A model generated the notes under the pieces. The model made no database searches and had not been told where the DNA came from. It was given only the letters and a program-made list of their open reading frames with translations. From Allotamlana fucoidanivorans (GTDB taxonomy: Bacteria; Bacteroidota; Bacteroidia; Flavobacteriales; Flavobacteriaceae): 64,000 bases of DNA. How positions within the stretch are numbered: position 1 is the stretch's first letter; every line of letters begins with the position of its first letter. This document shows positions 1-9,236 of the stretch, piece by piece. Both the position numbers and the translations under genes were made by a program. Location: NCBI RefSeq assembly GCF_045788535.1, contig NZ_CP074074.1:2418001-2482000 (forward strand), given 5' to 3'.

Positions 1-380
1 ACGGTTATGGTAGAAACTTTTTAATTCCTTCAGGAAAAGCAATATTAGCTACAGTATCAGCTAAGAAAGTTTTAGCTGAAAATTTAAAGCAAAGAGCTTT
101 TAAAGAAAAGAAAATAGTTGATGATGCTAAGAAAGTAGCTGAAGCCTTAAGAGCTTTAGAAATTAAAATTGCGGCTAAAGTTGGAGCAGGAGACAAGTTA
201 TTTGGATCTGTAAACAATATTGACTTAGCAGAAGCCTTAGAAAAAGAAGGACAAGCAATAGATAAAAAATTCATTACACTTACTACGGTTAAGCGTTTAG
301 GTAAGTATACTGCTGTAATTCGTTTACACAGAGAAGTATCTGTTGATTTAGAGTTTGAAGTTATTGCACAAGCTAGTTAA
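1..380 (+). CDS. rplI: 50S ribosomal protein L9, C-terminal part (5' truncated by window edge)
   Basis: The frame opening at base 3 reads YGRNFLIPSGKAI and runs 125 residues to a TAA at 378-380. This is the RNA-binding linker and C-terminal domain of L9, a protein of the large ribosomal subunit near the L1 stalk. The N-terminal domain of about 20 residues lies outside the window. A 265-base open frame on the opposite strand is only its shadow. A strong hairpin terminator follows at 417-441. Identification rests on the motif N-F-L-I-P-x-G-K-A and on length; I am sure of it. Confidence 0.95.
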   Translation, partial: GYGRNFLIPSGKAILATVSAKKVLAENLKQRAFKEKKIVDDAKKVAEALRALEIKIAAKVGAGDKLFGSVNNIDLAEALEKEGQAIDKKFITLTTVKRLGKYTAVIRLHREVSVDLEFEVIAQAS

Positions 381-416
381 TTAACAATAAGTTAATAAAA
401 GCTTTAAATAAAATGA

Positions 417-441
417 AACCACTCTTTCGAGTGGTTTTTTT
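417..441 (+). terminator. Rho-independent terminator of rplI
   Basis: AACCACTC pairs with GAGTGGTT around a TTTC loop, followed by a run of T. It separates rplI from the TonB receptor gene. Confidence 0.85.
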
Positions 442-447
442 TTGTCC

Positions 448-480
448 TATTTTTGTTTGAATTCTTGTTATGCATGCATA
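448..480 (+). promoter_or_regulatory. Possible -7 box plus 12-bp palindrome upstream of the Oar-like receptor
   Basis: TATTTTTG at 448-455 fits the Bacteroidetes -7 consensus TAnnTTTG; no good -33 TTG at the right spacing was found. TATGCATGCATA at 469-480 is a perfect palindrome just after the inferred start site and could be an operator. Both are short motifs in AT-rich DNA, so this is tentative. Confidence 0.35.
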
Positions 481-522
481 GTAAGTACATATAAACCAAC
501 ACAACCTTAACAATTTATTCAA

Positions 523-3500
523 ATGAAAAAAAACTACTTTTCCATTTTTCTTATGTTTTTTGGGATTTTGGCTTTTTCGCAGGTCACCACCTCAAACATT
601 AAAGGATTAATTCTTGATGATGCCTCAGAACCCTTGCCAGGCGCTAACGTTTTAGCTATTCATACACCAACAGGAACGCGCTATGGAGCGGCCACTAATT
701 TTGATGGCCGATACAACCTTTTAAATTTACGCATTGGAGGGCCATATACCGTAACCATTAGCTACGTAGGGTATAAAGAACAAGTGTTTAACGATGTGTA
801 TTTAACCTTGGGTAAAACTCAGAATATTGATGCCGTTTTGTCAGAAGACAGTCAACAACTGGATGCAGTGGTGATTCAGGGCTCTAGTACCTCAGGTACG
901 TTTGGAAGCGATAGAACGGGAGCAGAAACAAGTGTGGGGCGACGGGAATTAACCAGACTACCAACCATTTCTCGATCGGCGGCAGACTTTACCCGGTTAG
1001 AGCCTACCGCTAATGGTAATTCATTTGGAGGTAGAAATGATCAGTTTAATAACTTTTCATTAGATGGCGCCATTTTTAATAATCCGTTTGGCTTAGATGC
1101 GGCAACCCCTGGAGGACAAACTGATGCCCAGCCTATATCTTTAGATGCTATTGATCAAATTCAAGTGGCACTGGCTCCTTATGATGTTACACAATCTGGT
1201 TTTACAGGAGCCTCGGTTAATGCGGTTACTAAAAGTGGTACAAACGAATTTCACGGTACTTTGTATGGGTTTTATAGAGATGAATCTATGACAGGTAAAA
1301 AAATTAAAGGCGATAAAGTGACACGTCCAGATTTAAATCAGTCACAATATGGCGTGTCTATTGGAGGGCCAATTGTTAAAAACAAACTGTTCTTTTTTGC
1401 CAATTTTGAAAAGGATGAACGCGATGATTTAGGAACAAATGGATGGGTACCCAATAGAAATACTGGAGCTATTAATGAATCAAGAGTTGCCGTTCAAGAT
1501 TTAATTGATGTAAAAGAGGCGCTTGCGGGATTAGGTTATAATACGGGAGCTTTTGAAGGGTTTACTTATGCGTCTAATTCTACTAAAGGGATTTTTAAAT
1601 TAGACTGGAACATTAATGATAATAACCGCTTGGCCGTAATTTATAACTTTTTGAATGCATCAAAAGAAAAGCCAGCACATCCTACAGCGCTGGGTTTTAG
1701 AGGGCCTAATGCGTCAACATTGCAATTTCAAAATTCAGGCTATGAGATAAATAATAACATTCAATCTGTACAAGTTGAGTTAAATTCAACATTATCTGAA
1801 ATGGCTTCAAACAAATTGCAAGTAGGATATACGCATTTTGATGATTTCAGAAATCCGTTATCAACGCCTGCGCCTGCAATAACCATACAGCAGGGTGGCT
1901 CAAATTATATTATTGCGGGGCATGAACCATTTTCAATCAATAATAAACTAGATCAAAAGGTGTTTCAGTTTACAGATAACTTAAACTTCTTTCTAGGCGA
2001 TCATACATTTACCGTTGGGATTTCTTTTGAGAAGTTTGAATTTGATAATTCATTTAACTTAGGCGTTTATGGTCTTGGTGATGATCGTGGGTATGTTGGT
2101 GCTTTTGGTGCTTTTGCGTCACTTGCCGATTTTCAAACGGCCATTGGTAATGGTTTGATTTCTGATGCTATTTCTGGTGCTAGAAATACGTTTGACACCA
2201 ATAATGCTAATGATTCCTGGGCATTGGCAGAAACTAATGTAGGCCAATTATCATTTTATCTTCAAGACGAATGGAACGTTACCGATAATTTTAAATTAAC
2301 CTATGGATTCCGTTTTGATAAGCCTCTGTTTTTTGACACCGCTAAAAAGGCGCAAGATGTTATTGACAGAGCTTGTTGTTATGCACCAGATATACCATAT
2401 GTAAATCCCAATACAGGAGAAACGGTATTTCTTGATAATACCAAAATGCCAAATAATGATTGGCTGGTATCTCCAAGAGTTGGTTTTAACTATGATGTTG
2501 AAGGCGATAAATCATTGCAAATACGTGGAGGAACAGGCTTGTTTACAGGACGTTTTCCATTTGTATGGTTAGGCAACCAAGTGGCAAATCCTGAAGTGTT
2601 TTTCTATCAAATGGTAGATCCAGATTATAAGTTTCCACAAGTTTGGAGAACGAATGTAGGAGCAGATTACAGATTTGAAAATGGTTTGATTTTAACAGGA
2701 GACGTGTCTTACACTAAAGATATTAATGGAGCTCATGTTCAAAACTGGGGTCTTTTAGAACCATCAGGAACATTGCAGGGGGTTGATAATAGACCTATTT
2801 ATCTTGAAAGTGACATAATTAATAACGCCTATGTGTTCACAAATTCAGACAAAGGTAGAATTTGGAATGCCTCGGTAAAGGCTCAAAAAACCTTTAACAA
2901 TGGTATTTATGCCATGTTAGCTTACAGTTATTTAAATTCAAAAGATGTTAATTCTATTGAAGCCGAAATAACAGGTGATGCGTTTGCATTTAATCCTGCT
3001 TTGGGTAATGTAAATGATGATGTGTTAGCCTATTCTAAGTATGGCGATACCCATAGGTTTATAGGGGTTGCTAGTAAAAAGTGGACGTACGGCAACGATG
3101 CATGGTCTACAACATTGTCTACCTTCTTTGAATATGCTCAAGGCGGACGGTTCAATTATACCTACGGAGGCGATATTAACGGTGATGGCTCAGGTTTAAA
3201 TGATTTGATTTATATACCAACTTCAGATGATATTACACAAATGCAGTTTGCCAATGCTGGTGATGCTGCGGCGCTTGATACTTATATTAGTCAAGATGAT
3301 TATTTAAAAGGCAGAAGAGGTCAATACGCTGAGCGTTATGGCGCATTGGCACCTTGGCGTGGCAAATGGGACATTAAATTATTACAAGATTACCGTTTTA
3401 AAGTATCAGAAGACAAAACAAACACCATTCAGTTTAGTATAGATATTTTGAATTTTGGGAATATGCTTAATTCTAATTGGGGCGTGATTCAGCAACCTAA

Positions 3501-3645
3501 TAACGTACAGCCCATTGGTGTAACCGTTGATGAAAACGGTATGCCTACCTATTCTTTCAATCAAGATCAAAAAACAACCTTTGGTTTTGATTCCAGTTTA
3601 GCATCCAGATGGCAAGCTCAAGTTGGTTTGCGCTATATTTTCTAA
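523..3645 (+). CDS. Oar-like TonB-dependent outer membrane receptor
   Basis: This 1040-residue protein begins with a signal peptide (KKNYFSIFLMFFGILAFSQ). A carboxypeptidase-regulatory-like beta sandwich follows at about 24-110 (GANVLAIHTPTGTRYGAATN), then a plug domain at about 130-235 (NNFSLDGAIFNNPFG, NAVTKSGTNEFHGT). The rest is a beta-barrel ending in the aromatic tail LRYIF. The plug signature and length match Oar/OmpA-related TonB-dependent receptors that import large substrates in Bacteroidetes; the substrate cannot be told. It stands alone between two terminators, with no SusD partner, which also argues for the Oar type. The start is the only ATG followed by a signal peptide. Confidence 0.88.
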   Translation: MKKNYFSIFLMFFGILAFSQVTTSNIKGLILDDASEPLPGANVLAIHTPTGTRYGAATNFDGRYNLLNLRIGGPYTVTISYVGYKEQVFNDVYLTLGKTQNIDAVLSEDSQQLDAVVIQGSSTSGTFGSDRTGAETSVGRRELTRLPTISRSAADFTRLEPTANGNSFGGRNDQFNNFSLDGAIFNNPFGLDAATPGGQTDAQPISLDAIDQIQVALAPYDVTQSGFTGASVNAVTKSGTNEFHGTLYGFYRDESMTGKKIKGDKVTRPDLNQSQYGVSIGGPIVKNKLFFFANFEKDERDDLGTNGWVPNRNTGAINESRVAVQDLIDVKEALAGLGYNTGAFEGFTYASNSTKGIFKLDWNINDNNRLAVIYNFLNASKEKPAHPTALGFRGPNASTLQFQNSGYEINNNIQSVQVELNSTLSEMASNKLQVGYTHFDDFRNPLSTPAPAITIQQGGSNYIIAGHEPFSINNKLDQKVFQFTDNLNFFLGDHTFTVGISFEKFEFDNSFNLGVYGLGDDRGYVGAFGAFASLADFQTAIGNGLISDAISGARNTFDTNNANDSWALAETNVGQLSFYLQDEWNVTDNFKLTYGFRFDKPLFFDTAKKAQDVIDRACCYAPDIPYVNPNTGETVFLDNTKMPNNDWLVSPRVGFNYDVEGDKSLQIRGGTGLFTGRFPFVWLGNQVANPEVFFYQMVDPDYKFPQVWRTNVGADYRFENGLILTGDVSYTKDINGAHVQNWGLLEPSGTLQGVDNRPIYLESDIINNAYVFTNSDKGRIWNASVKAQKTFNNGIYAMLAYSYLNSKDVNSIEAEITGDAFAFNPALGNVNDDVLAYSKYGDTHRFIGVASKKWTYGNDAWSTTLSTFFEYAQGGRFNYTYGGDINGDGSGLNDLIYIPTSDDITQMQFANAGDAAALDTYISQDDYLKGRRGQYAERYGALAPWRGKWDIKLLQDYRFKVSEDKTNTIQFSIDILNFGNMLNSNWGVIQQPNNVQPIGVTVDENGMPTYSFNQDQKTTFGFDSSLASRWQAQVGLRYIF

Positions 3646-3672
3646 AATAATAGCATATATATTCTTAAATTT

Positions 3673-3705
3673 GCGCTCCTCATTGAGGGCGCATTTTATT
3701 TTTAT
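3673..3705 (+). terminator. Terminator after the Oar-like receptor
   Basis: GCGCtCCTC and GAGGGCGC pair around ATT with one bulged base, followed by a T-rich tail. The preceding TAAATTTG (3666-3673) also fits a -7 box for the next gene, so the site may have two roles. Confidence 0.6.
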
Positions 3706-3708
3706 ATC

Positions 3709-4179
3709 ATGAAATATTCAAGACTTACAAAAGAGCAGTTTGAAGAATTACACCAAGAATTTATTAATTTTTTGGCAACACAATCTATAACGGCTGATGA
3801 ATGGGCAAATTTAAAAGAGAATAAACCAGAATTGGCTGAAACGGAATTAGATGTTTTTAGTGATTTAATATGGGAAGGTGTTTTAAATAAGGCTGAATAT
3901 CTTGAACATTTTTCAGCACAGCATATGTATTTGTTTAAGCTTTCAGAAGAAAAAATGCATGCCATTGTGGTGAATGTGAAAAACGATGAGGTTGATATCA
4001 CCACATCTGAAGGCTATAATTGGCTAAGAGAAAACCTTATGGATGAACACGTAGAGTTTTTGCAAGCCGATAAAGACTATTCAGAAGATAAGAATCTAGA
4101 TAAATTTACGATGATAGAACAGGGGGCTTCTATAACAAAAGGCGATTTATATAGATATTTTGATAAGTTAATCAATTAA
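3709..4179 (+). CDS. Conserved Bacteroidetes protein of unknown function (DUF6495-like)
   Basis: A 156-residue acidic, soluble protein without signal peptide or membrane segment. It has an N-terminal helical stretch (RLTKEQFEELHQEFINFLAT) and a C-terminal end of LYRYFDKLIN. I recognise it as a small flavobacterial family usually found beside hisS, probably the one called DUF6495, but this assignment is from memory. It ends 74 bases before hisS on the same strand and could be cotranscribed with it. TAAATTTG at 3666-3673 could serve as its -7 box. No function can be assigned. Confidence 0.7.
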   Translation: MKYSRLTKEQFEELHQEFINFLATQSITADEWANLKENKPELAETELDVFSDLIWEGVLNKAEYLEHFSAQHMYLFKLSEEKMHAIVVNVKNDEVDITTSEGYNWLRENLMDEHVEFLQADKDYSEDKNLDKFTMIEQGASITKGDLYRYFDKLIN

Positions 4180-4253
4180 TTATTCGTTTTAATGTGTCGT
4201 CGTAACAGAAACTGAATTTTCTATTAAATAAGCATACTATAGCAATAAAAAAC

Positions 4254-5633
4254 ATGGCTCAGAAACCAGGTATACCAAAAGGAACTAGAGATTTTAACCC
4301 AGAACAAGTAGCAAAACGTAACTATATTTTTAATACCATACGTCAGGCTTTTGAAACGTTTGGGTTTCAAGCAATAGAAACACCAAGTTTTGAAAACTCC
4401 AGTACCCTAATGGGTAAATACGGGGATGAAGGTGATCGGTTGATTTTTAAGATTTTAAATTCAGGAGATTATCTAACCAAAGCTAATGTAGAGGCTTATA
4501 ATAAAAAAGATTCAACAAAATTAACAGCTTCTATTTCTGAAAAAGCTTTACGTTATGATTTAACGGTGCCTTTTGCGCGTTATGTAGTACAACACCAAAA
4601 TGAGATTGAGTTTCCGTTTAAGCGTTACCAAATACAACCTGTATGGCGGGCGGACAGACCTCAAAAAGGACGATTTAGAGAGTTTTATCAATGCGATGCC
4701 GATGTGGTTGGAAGTACGTCTCTATGGCAGGAGGTAGAGTTTATTCAACTGTACGATGCAGTGTTTTCAGCTTTGCAGTTGGACGGGGTAACGATAAAAA
4801 TTAACAATAGAAAAATACTTTCGGGTATAGCTGAAGTTATTGGGGCCAGCGATAAACTTATCGATTTTACCGTAGCACTTGATAAGCTTGATAAGATAGG
4901 TGAGGAGAAGGTTAAGGAAGAAATGCGCTCAAAAGGTATTTCAGAAGCAGGTATCCAAGCATTACAGCCTTTGTTTTCATTATCGGGTTCGTTTGAATCT
5001 CAAATTGATAGTTTAAAATCTATATTGTCTGCTTCCGAAGAAGGCACAAAAGGGATTGAAGAATTAGCATTCATAAATGAAGCCATTTCAGAGTTAGGTT
5101 TAACCACAGCAACACTGCAATTGGATGTTACTTTAGCCAGAGGCTTAAATTATTATACGGGAGCCATATTTGAAGTGGCTGCCCCAAAAAGTATTAACAT
5201 AGGTTCTATTGGTGGTGGTGGTCGCTACGATGATTTAACGGGTATTTTTGGTTTAAAAGATGTTAGCGGTGTGGGCATCAGTTTTGGTTTAGATAGGATT
5301 TATTTAGTTCTGGAAGAGTTAAATGTATTCCCTGAAACAGTGAGTAAACATGTTGAGGTATTGTTTATTAATTTTGGAGATAAGGAAGCTTTATTTGGAT
5401 TAAAGGCTATTAAAGCTTTGCGCCAAGCAGGTATTCATGCCGAATTGTTTCCTGATGCGGCTAAGATGAAAAAGCAAATGAATCATGCTAATAAAAGAAA
5501 CATTCCTTTTGTGGTTTTGGTTGGTGAGGAAGAAATAAACTCTAATTCCTTTACTTTAAAAAATATGATTTCTGGAGAGCAGTTTAAACTATCACTTGAG
5601 GAATTGATTTCCTGTGTGCATAGTTTTAAATAG
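4254..5633 (+). CDS. hisS: Histidine--tRNA ligase
   Basis: This 459-residue class II aminoacyl-tRNA synthetase charges tRNA-His. The N-terminus (KPGIPKGTRDFNPEQ) is typical of HisRS. Motif 2 (PVWRADRPQKGRFREFYQCD) lies near residue 140. The HisRS signatures ARGLNYYTGAIFE near 299 and GSIGGGGRYDDL near 322 follow, then a C-terminal anticodon-binding domain from about 370 (VEVLFINFGDKEAL). Length is normal for the Bacteroidetes form, which is slightly longer than the E. coli enzyme. It follows the DUF6495-like gene on the same strand and faces the LamG gene convergently. Confidence 0.97.
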   Translation: MAQKPGIPKGTRDFNPEQVAKRNYIFNTIRQAFETFGFQAIETPSFENSSTLMGKYGDEGDRLIFKILNSGDYLTKANVEAYNKKDSTKLTASISEKALRYDLTVPFARYVVQHQNEIEFPFKRYQIQPVWRADRPQKGRFREFYQCDADVVGSTSLWQEVEFIQLYDAVFSALQLDGVTIKINNRKILSGIAEVIGASDKLIDFTVALDKLDKIGEEKVKEEMRSKGISEAGIQALQPLFSLSGSFESQIDSLKSILSASEEGTKGIEELAFINEAISELGLTTATLQLDVTLARGLNYYTGAIFEVAAPKSINIGSIGGGGRYDDLTGIFGLKDVSGVGISFGLDRIYLVLEELNVFPETVSKHVEVLFINFGDKEALFGLKAIKALRQAGIHAELFPDAAKMKKQMNHANKRNIPFVVLVGEEEINSNSFTLKNMISGEQFKLSLEELISCVHSFK

Positions 5634-5700
5634 CTAAAAGGGTTGGAGTTTTGTTAAGTAGGGATTTCTTTTTAGAAATTAGACCTTATTAAATCGGTTA

Positions 5701-5733
5701 AGAAAAAAAAGCCCTGATTCAATCAGGACTTTT
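5701..5733 (-). terminator. Terminator between hisS and the LamG/T9SS gene
   Basis: Read on the minus strand, CCTGA and TCAGG pair around TTGAA and are followed by GC and a run of eight T, so it best terminates the minus-strand LamG gene. On the plus strand the stem is followed by CTTTT and may also stop hisS. Confidence 0.75.
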
Positions 5734-5791
5734 ACAAAGTTAAGTACATGGTAGATTTGGGGACAATTGACTAACTCAAACTTAACTGGTT

Positions 5792-8700
5792 CTAGTTGAT
5801 TAATATTTTTTTTATATAGTATTGTTCATGCGTTTGAAATCTTATAATATATGATCCAGCAGCTAATAACTTTGATTTTATTTCAAAGTATTTTTCTTTT
5901 GGCAGATTCGTAACGTGTAAAACAGACTGGCCAAGTATATTATAAACTTCAAAGGCATGTAATGGAATAGCGTGAGGATTTTGGATAATAAAGCTAGATT
6001 TCTCATTTGAAAAATGCATCTGAATATTTTTTTCTTTTTGTACGTCAATATCTAACGTGGTCGTGTTTGAAAAAGCGAGTTCAAACCGATTAGAGTATGT
6101 ATTGGGGTTCAAGTATATTTGATAGGCACTGGTTTTTAAATTGTGATATGTATTTAATTCCTTATCATGTAAAAAGATTTCCTGTTCATTCGGAATGTTT
6201 TCTAGAGCGTCAATTTTTATGGTTGTTAAGCCGTCTTTATCAATTTTTAAACCTAAAGGAAGTGGTTTTTCAGTATCAAAGCTGTTTATGGCTTGAATAG
6301 TAAACTTTGATTCAGCTATGTTCCAATAAATATCTTCTTTATTGTTTTCTATTAAATACCCGTCATACCCAAGATCAATACCATAAGTAGCATGTTCATC
6401 TTCACCAATAAGTAATTGTCGGTGGTAACCTTGTGGGGAATCAAACATGAGTTTTATTTTTTTTCTACGATCGGTTTTAGCTAGGATAGCAGATTTCGAG
6501 TTGCTCGGTGCTTTAAGGAAGATAGATGAAGCGCCTTCTTTTTCAAAAACACGTTGACTGTTTTTAAACTGAAGTGTGCCGCCAACCACCGTGTTAGGAG
6601 TGATTGTGTTGCTACTTTGGCTCACTAAGTTTGTATTAGGGTTTGCTGAGACAAAAAAGCCTTGTCCTACAGGGATATAGCGTTGAGGAATTTTAGTCCC
6701 AGAGGTGCCGTTAATATGTATTCTGGTATCGTTGTTTACGGCTACGGTGCCACCCATAAGAGTGTATGTAGCATAACCACCTTGATACTCTATGAGGTAG
6801 TGTGAGTTCGGTGCAAAATGATCCCAAAAGTACAAGGCTCCATTTATAACATTAACCCCTTTTTCCTCACCGTTTGAATCAACGAAACTAATATTGTCTT
6901 TTATAAATGCATCGGCATCTAAAGCAGATGGGTACGGGTTGCCAACTAAATAATCACTTCCCGCATTAATGGTTATGGAAATATCACCATTATTGGGTTT
7001 TCCTTCAAACACATAATTTTGTGTTAGGGAAATATTTCCACCAGTGTCTTCAACCCCTTTCATGGTAAAACCTTCACCCACTTGTAATAATCCATTACTT
7101 CTTATATGCTGCCAAGAGGAAAAATCATCACTTAATCTGTTGCCGTATTTCCAAATCCAATAATCTGCTATGGTAATATTGTTTCCAGAAATATTGCCAT
7201 TATATCCAGATCTAGAAAAGGTTATGTTGTTTGGTGTGGCCGATATGGTACCATTTTTCATTAAGTTATTGGATAACCTAAAGGCATTGTTATTAGTAGA
7301 GCTATTACTAAAACCAACTGGTGATGACCAGTAGTTGTATGTATATACATCTTTGGTGCCTTGCTGATCGCGCTGTAATGTTCCACTACTTGTTGGATCT
7401 AAATAGCTTCCTTCGGTTTGAACTAATTGAGATTCACCTTCAAGATCAATATTCCCATCTAGTTTTAAATAATGCGTTACTGTAATGGCGTTTCCTGTTT
7501 TTAAAGCATTGTCGCCATTCAGCGTTAATGTAGCATCGCTATTTATCTTTAGTCCGAGTACTGTTCGGTTGTCATTTTTGTTTACAGGAATAAAATTGGG
7601 GTCTGAATTCTCTAAAATAAGGTTATGATTGATTTCAACAATATTGTAATCAATAGTTTCATGTGTGTTTGCATATGAGTTTGTGCCTGGCAGGTATTGT
7701 ACATCACCATTTTGCCAAGTATTGGAATCATCCCAATTTCCTGCTTGCTTGGTTTTATATGGTAATGGTGCTGTTTGATAATCAATACCATCAAAATTTA
7801 TCAGGCTAAGGTCATTACCGTTATTTGATTCATCTTTGAGGCTTCCAAAAATAATGTTGCTCATGGGGTAATAGCCTACTAAATTATCCCAAGGAATTTG
7901 CTGTATTTCATTTTTTGAAAGGATTGAAGGTAACTCTTTACCAACAACATAATCTATGCCAAGTACTTGGTCTTTGGTGATTTCCTGATTCATTATATAA
8001 CGAATCTGGTCTGCTGATAAGGCTATATTCCATATTCTCACCTCGTCTATATTACCTTTTACTTTCTGCTGTAGTGCATTATAGGGAGTAGCACCTATGA
8101 TGAAAGGAGCATGGGAAGAAGCGTTGATTGGATTTAAAGTATTATTGTAATCTTCTAAAAGGCCATCAACATAAAGACTTGCCATATTGGTTTTAGAATT
8201 ATAGCTAACAGCAACGTGATGCCATTCTTGATTGGGGATGCTTACTTCGGATTTCAAGACATTATTGGCAGTATCTTCAGCGTTTTTCCAAGTCATACTA
8301 AATTTACCGTCTTGATTTATTTTTAAAGCGTACCCTTGGCTTAAGATTTCAGCTTCAAAGGTATCGTTATGAAAAAAATCATTTCTTTTAGAAACAATAT
8401 CAAGTGCTGTTGAATCTCGTTTTACCCAAGCGCTTATCGTGTAGTCGGTATGAGCTAAATCATTAACGTTTCCGGCAGTGATGTAGCCTTCAGAACCATT
8501 AAAATGTAGTGAACGTGATCCTAAATTTAATTCTTGAGCTGAGCCAAATGTGATGTATTTTGTGCCCTCTAAATAGCAATCGACTTCTAAATTAGTATCG
8601 ACTTCTTTCATGGTAACCGATGTAACGTTGGTAGTAAAGGTGTCATCATCTGCTACTATCATAATATATGTGCCGCCCTCAGAAACTGTTGAAGCCACCA

Positions 8701-8986
8701 TAGTTTTTGGTATAGATAGCTTAATAGCTGAAACAGGATCTGTAACAATCACTTGCCATATTTTTTCAATAGGGGTAGCATTTACGGTTATGCCAAGTGC
8801 TGTGCCTTTGCCAAAATCTTTAACTATAGGATTTGTGGCCAAGGTAGAACCGATATTGTGTTCCCATAATAAAAACGATTCTTGTTCAATAGTTTGAACT
8901 ACAGGTGTTTGTGCTAACCCTAGAAAACAGGTGGAAAGCATCCATCCTATTAATACATGTTTTAAAGGATGTATAACCTTTATCAT
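5792..8986 (-). CDS. Secreted LamG-domain protein with type IX secretion sorting tail
   Basis: A 1064-residue extracellular protein. A signal peptide (LIGWMLSTCFLGLAQ) is followed by a region of unknown fold. A laminin-G/concanavalin-like domain spans about 150-330 (LHFNGSEGYITAGNV, WHHVAVSYNSKTNMASLYVDG, IDEVRIWNIALS). A long region rich in Asn and Gly resembles large gliding/adhesin-like secreted proteins. The last 75 residues (FEVYNILGQSVLHV, AAGSYIIRFQT, YYIKKILIN) are a type A T9SS C-terminal sorting domain, so the protein should be exported through the Por/Spr pathway and attached or released at the surface. Its ligand is unknown. A promoter is visible at 9022-9052. Confidence 0.85.
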   Translation of the reverse strand: MIKVIHPLKHVLIGWMLSTCFLGLAQTPVVQTIEQESFLLWEHNIGSTLATNPIVKDFGKGTALGITVNATPIEKIWQVIVTDPVSAIKLSIPKTMVASTVSEGGTYIMIVADDDTFTTNVTSVTMKEVDTNLEVDCYLEGTKYITFGSAQELNLGSRSLHFNGSEGYITAGNVNDLAHTDYTISAWVKRDSTALDIVSKRNDFFHNDTFEAEILSQGYALKINQDGKFSMTWKNAEDTANNVLKSEVSIPNQEWHHVAVSYNSKTNMASLYVDGLLEDYNNTLNPINASSHAPFIIGATPYNALQQKVKGNIDEVRIWNIALSADQIRYIMNQEITKDQVLGIDYVVGKELPSILSKNEIQQIPWDNLVGYYPMSNIIFGSLKDESNNGNDLSLINFDGIDYQTAPLPYKTKQAGNWDDSNTWQNGDVQYLPGTNSYANTHETIDYNIVEINHNLILENSDPNFIPVNKNDNRTVLGLKINSDATLTLNGDNALKTGNAITVTHYLKLDGNIDLEGESQLVQTEGSYLDPTSSGTLQRDQQGTKDVYTYNYWSSPVGFSNSSTNNNAFRLSNNLMKNGTISATPNNITFSRSGYNGNISGNNITIADYWIWKYGNRLSDDFSSWQHIRSNGLLQVGEGFTMKGVEDTGGNISLTQNYVFEGKPNNGDISITINAGSDYLVGNPYPSALDADAFIKDNISFVDSNGEEKGVNVINGALYFWDHFAPNSHYLIEYQGGYATYTLMGGTVAVNNDTRIHINGTSGTKIPQRYIPVGQGFFVSANPNTNLVSQSSNTITPNTVVGGTLQFKNSQRVFEKEGASSIFLKAPSNSKSAILAKTDRRKKIKLMFDSPQGYHRQLLIGEDEHATYGIDLGYDGYLIENNKEDIYWNIAESKFTIQAINSFDTEKPLPLGLKIDKDGLTTIKIDALENIPNEQEIFLHDKELNTYHNLKTSAYQIYLNPNTYSNRFELAFSNTTTLDIDVQKEKNIQMHFSNEKSSFIIQNPHAIPLHAFEVYNILGQSVLHVTNLPKEKYFEIKSKLLAAGSYIIRFQTHEQYYIKKILIN

Positions 8987-9021
8987 AAGTGGTTCATTTT
9001 AGCTGGGGACTAATTACCCTA

Positions 9022-9075
9022 CAAACGTAAGCAAAAAATCTATGAAATGCAAAAAAATACGACAAAATGCATTTT
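9022..9075 (-). promoter_or_regulatory. Promoter of the LamG/T9SS gene with adjacent palindrome
   Basis: On the minus strand, TACGTTTG (9029-9022) matches TAnnTTTG and a TTG lies at 9052-9050 with a 20-base spacer. Just upstream, AAAATGCATTTT (9064-9075) is a perfect 12-bp palindrome, and GCATTT recurs three times nearby. The palindrome may be an operator. Confidence 0.6.
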
Positions 9076-9236
9076 TGTATAAAAAATGCTAATAATTAAG
9101 TTATTCCCTTTCCAGAATATGTGCTAACAAAGGAAGAGGATAATACAAGTAAATCATCACTTGTTTTAATTCTTATGAATCAAAATATGGTGACTTTGCA
9201 AGCGGTAATTCTATCTTTTTAGGGGGCTAGTAATAT

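Noticed and set aside
3709..4179. The DUF6495-like protein as an antitoxin or toxin partner
   Set aside because: It is a single conserved gene beside hisS with no second small gene, and composition is that of an ordinary soluble protein.
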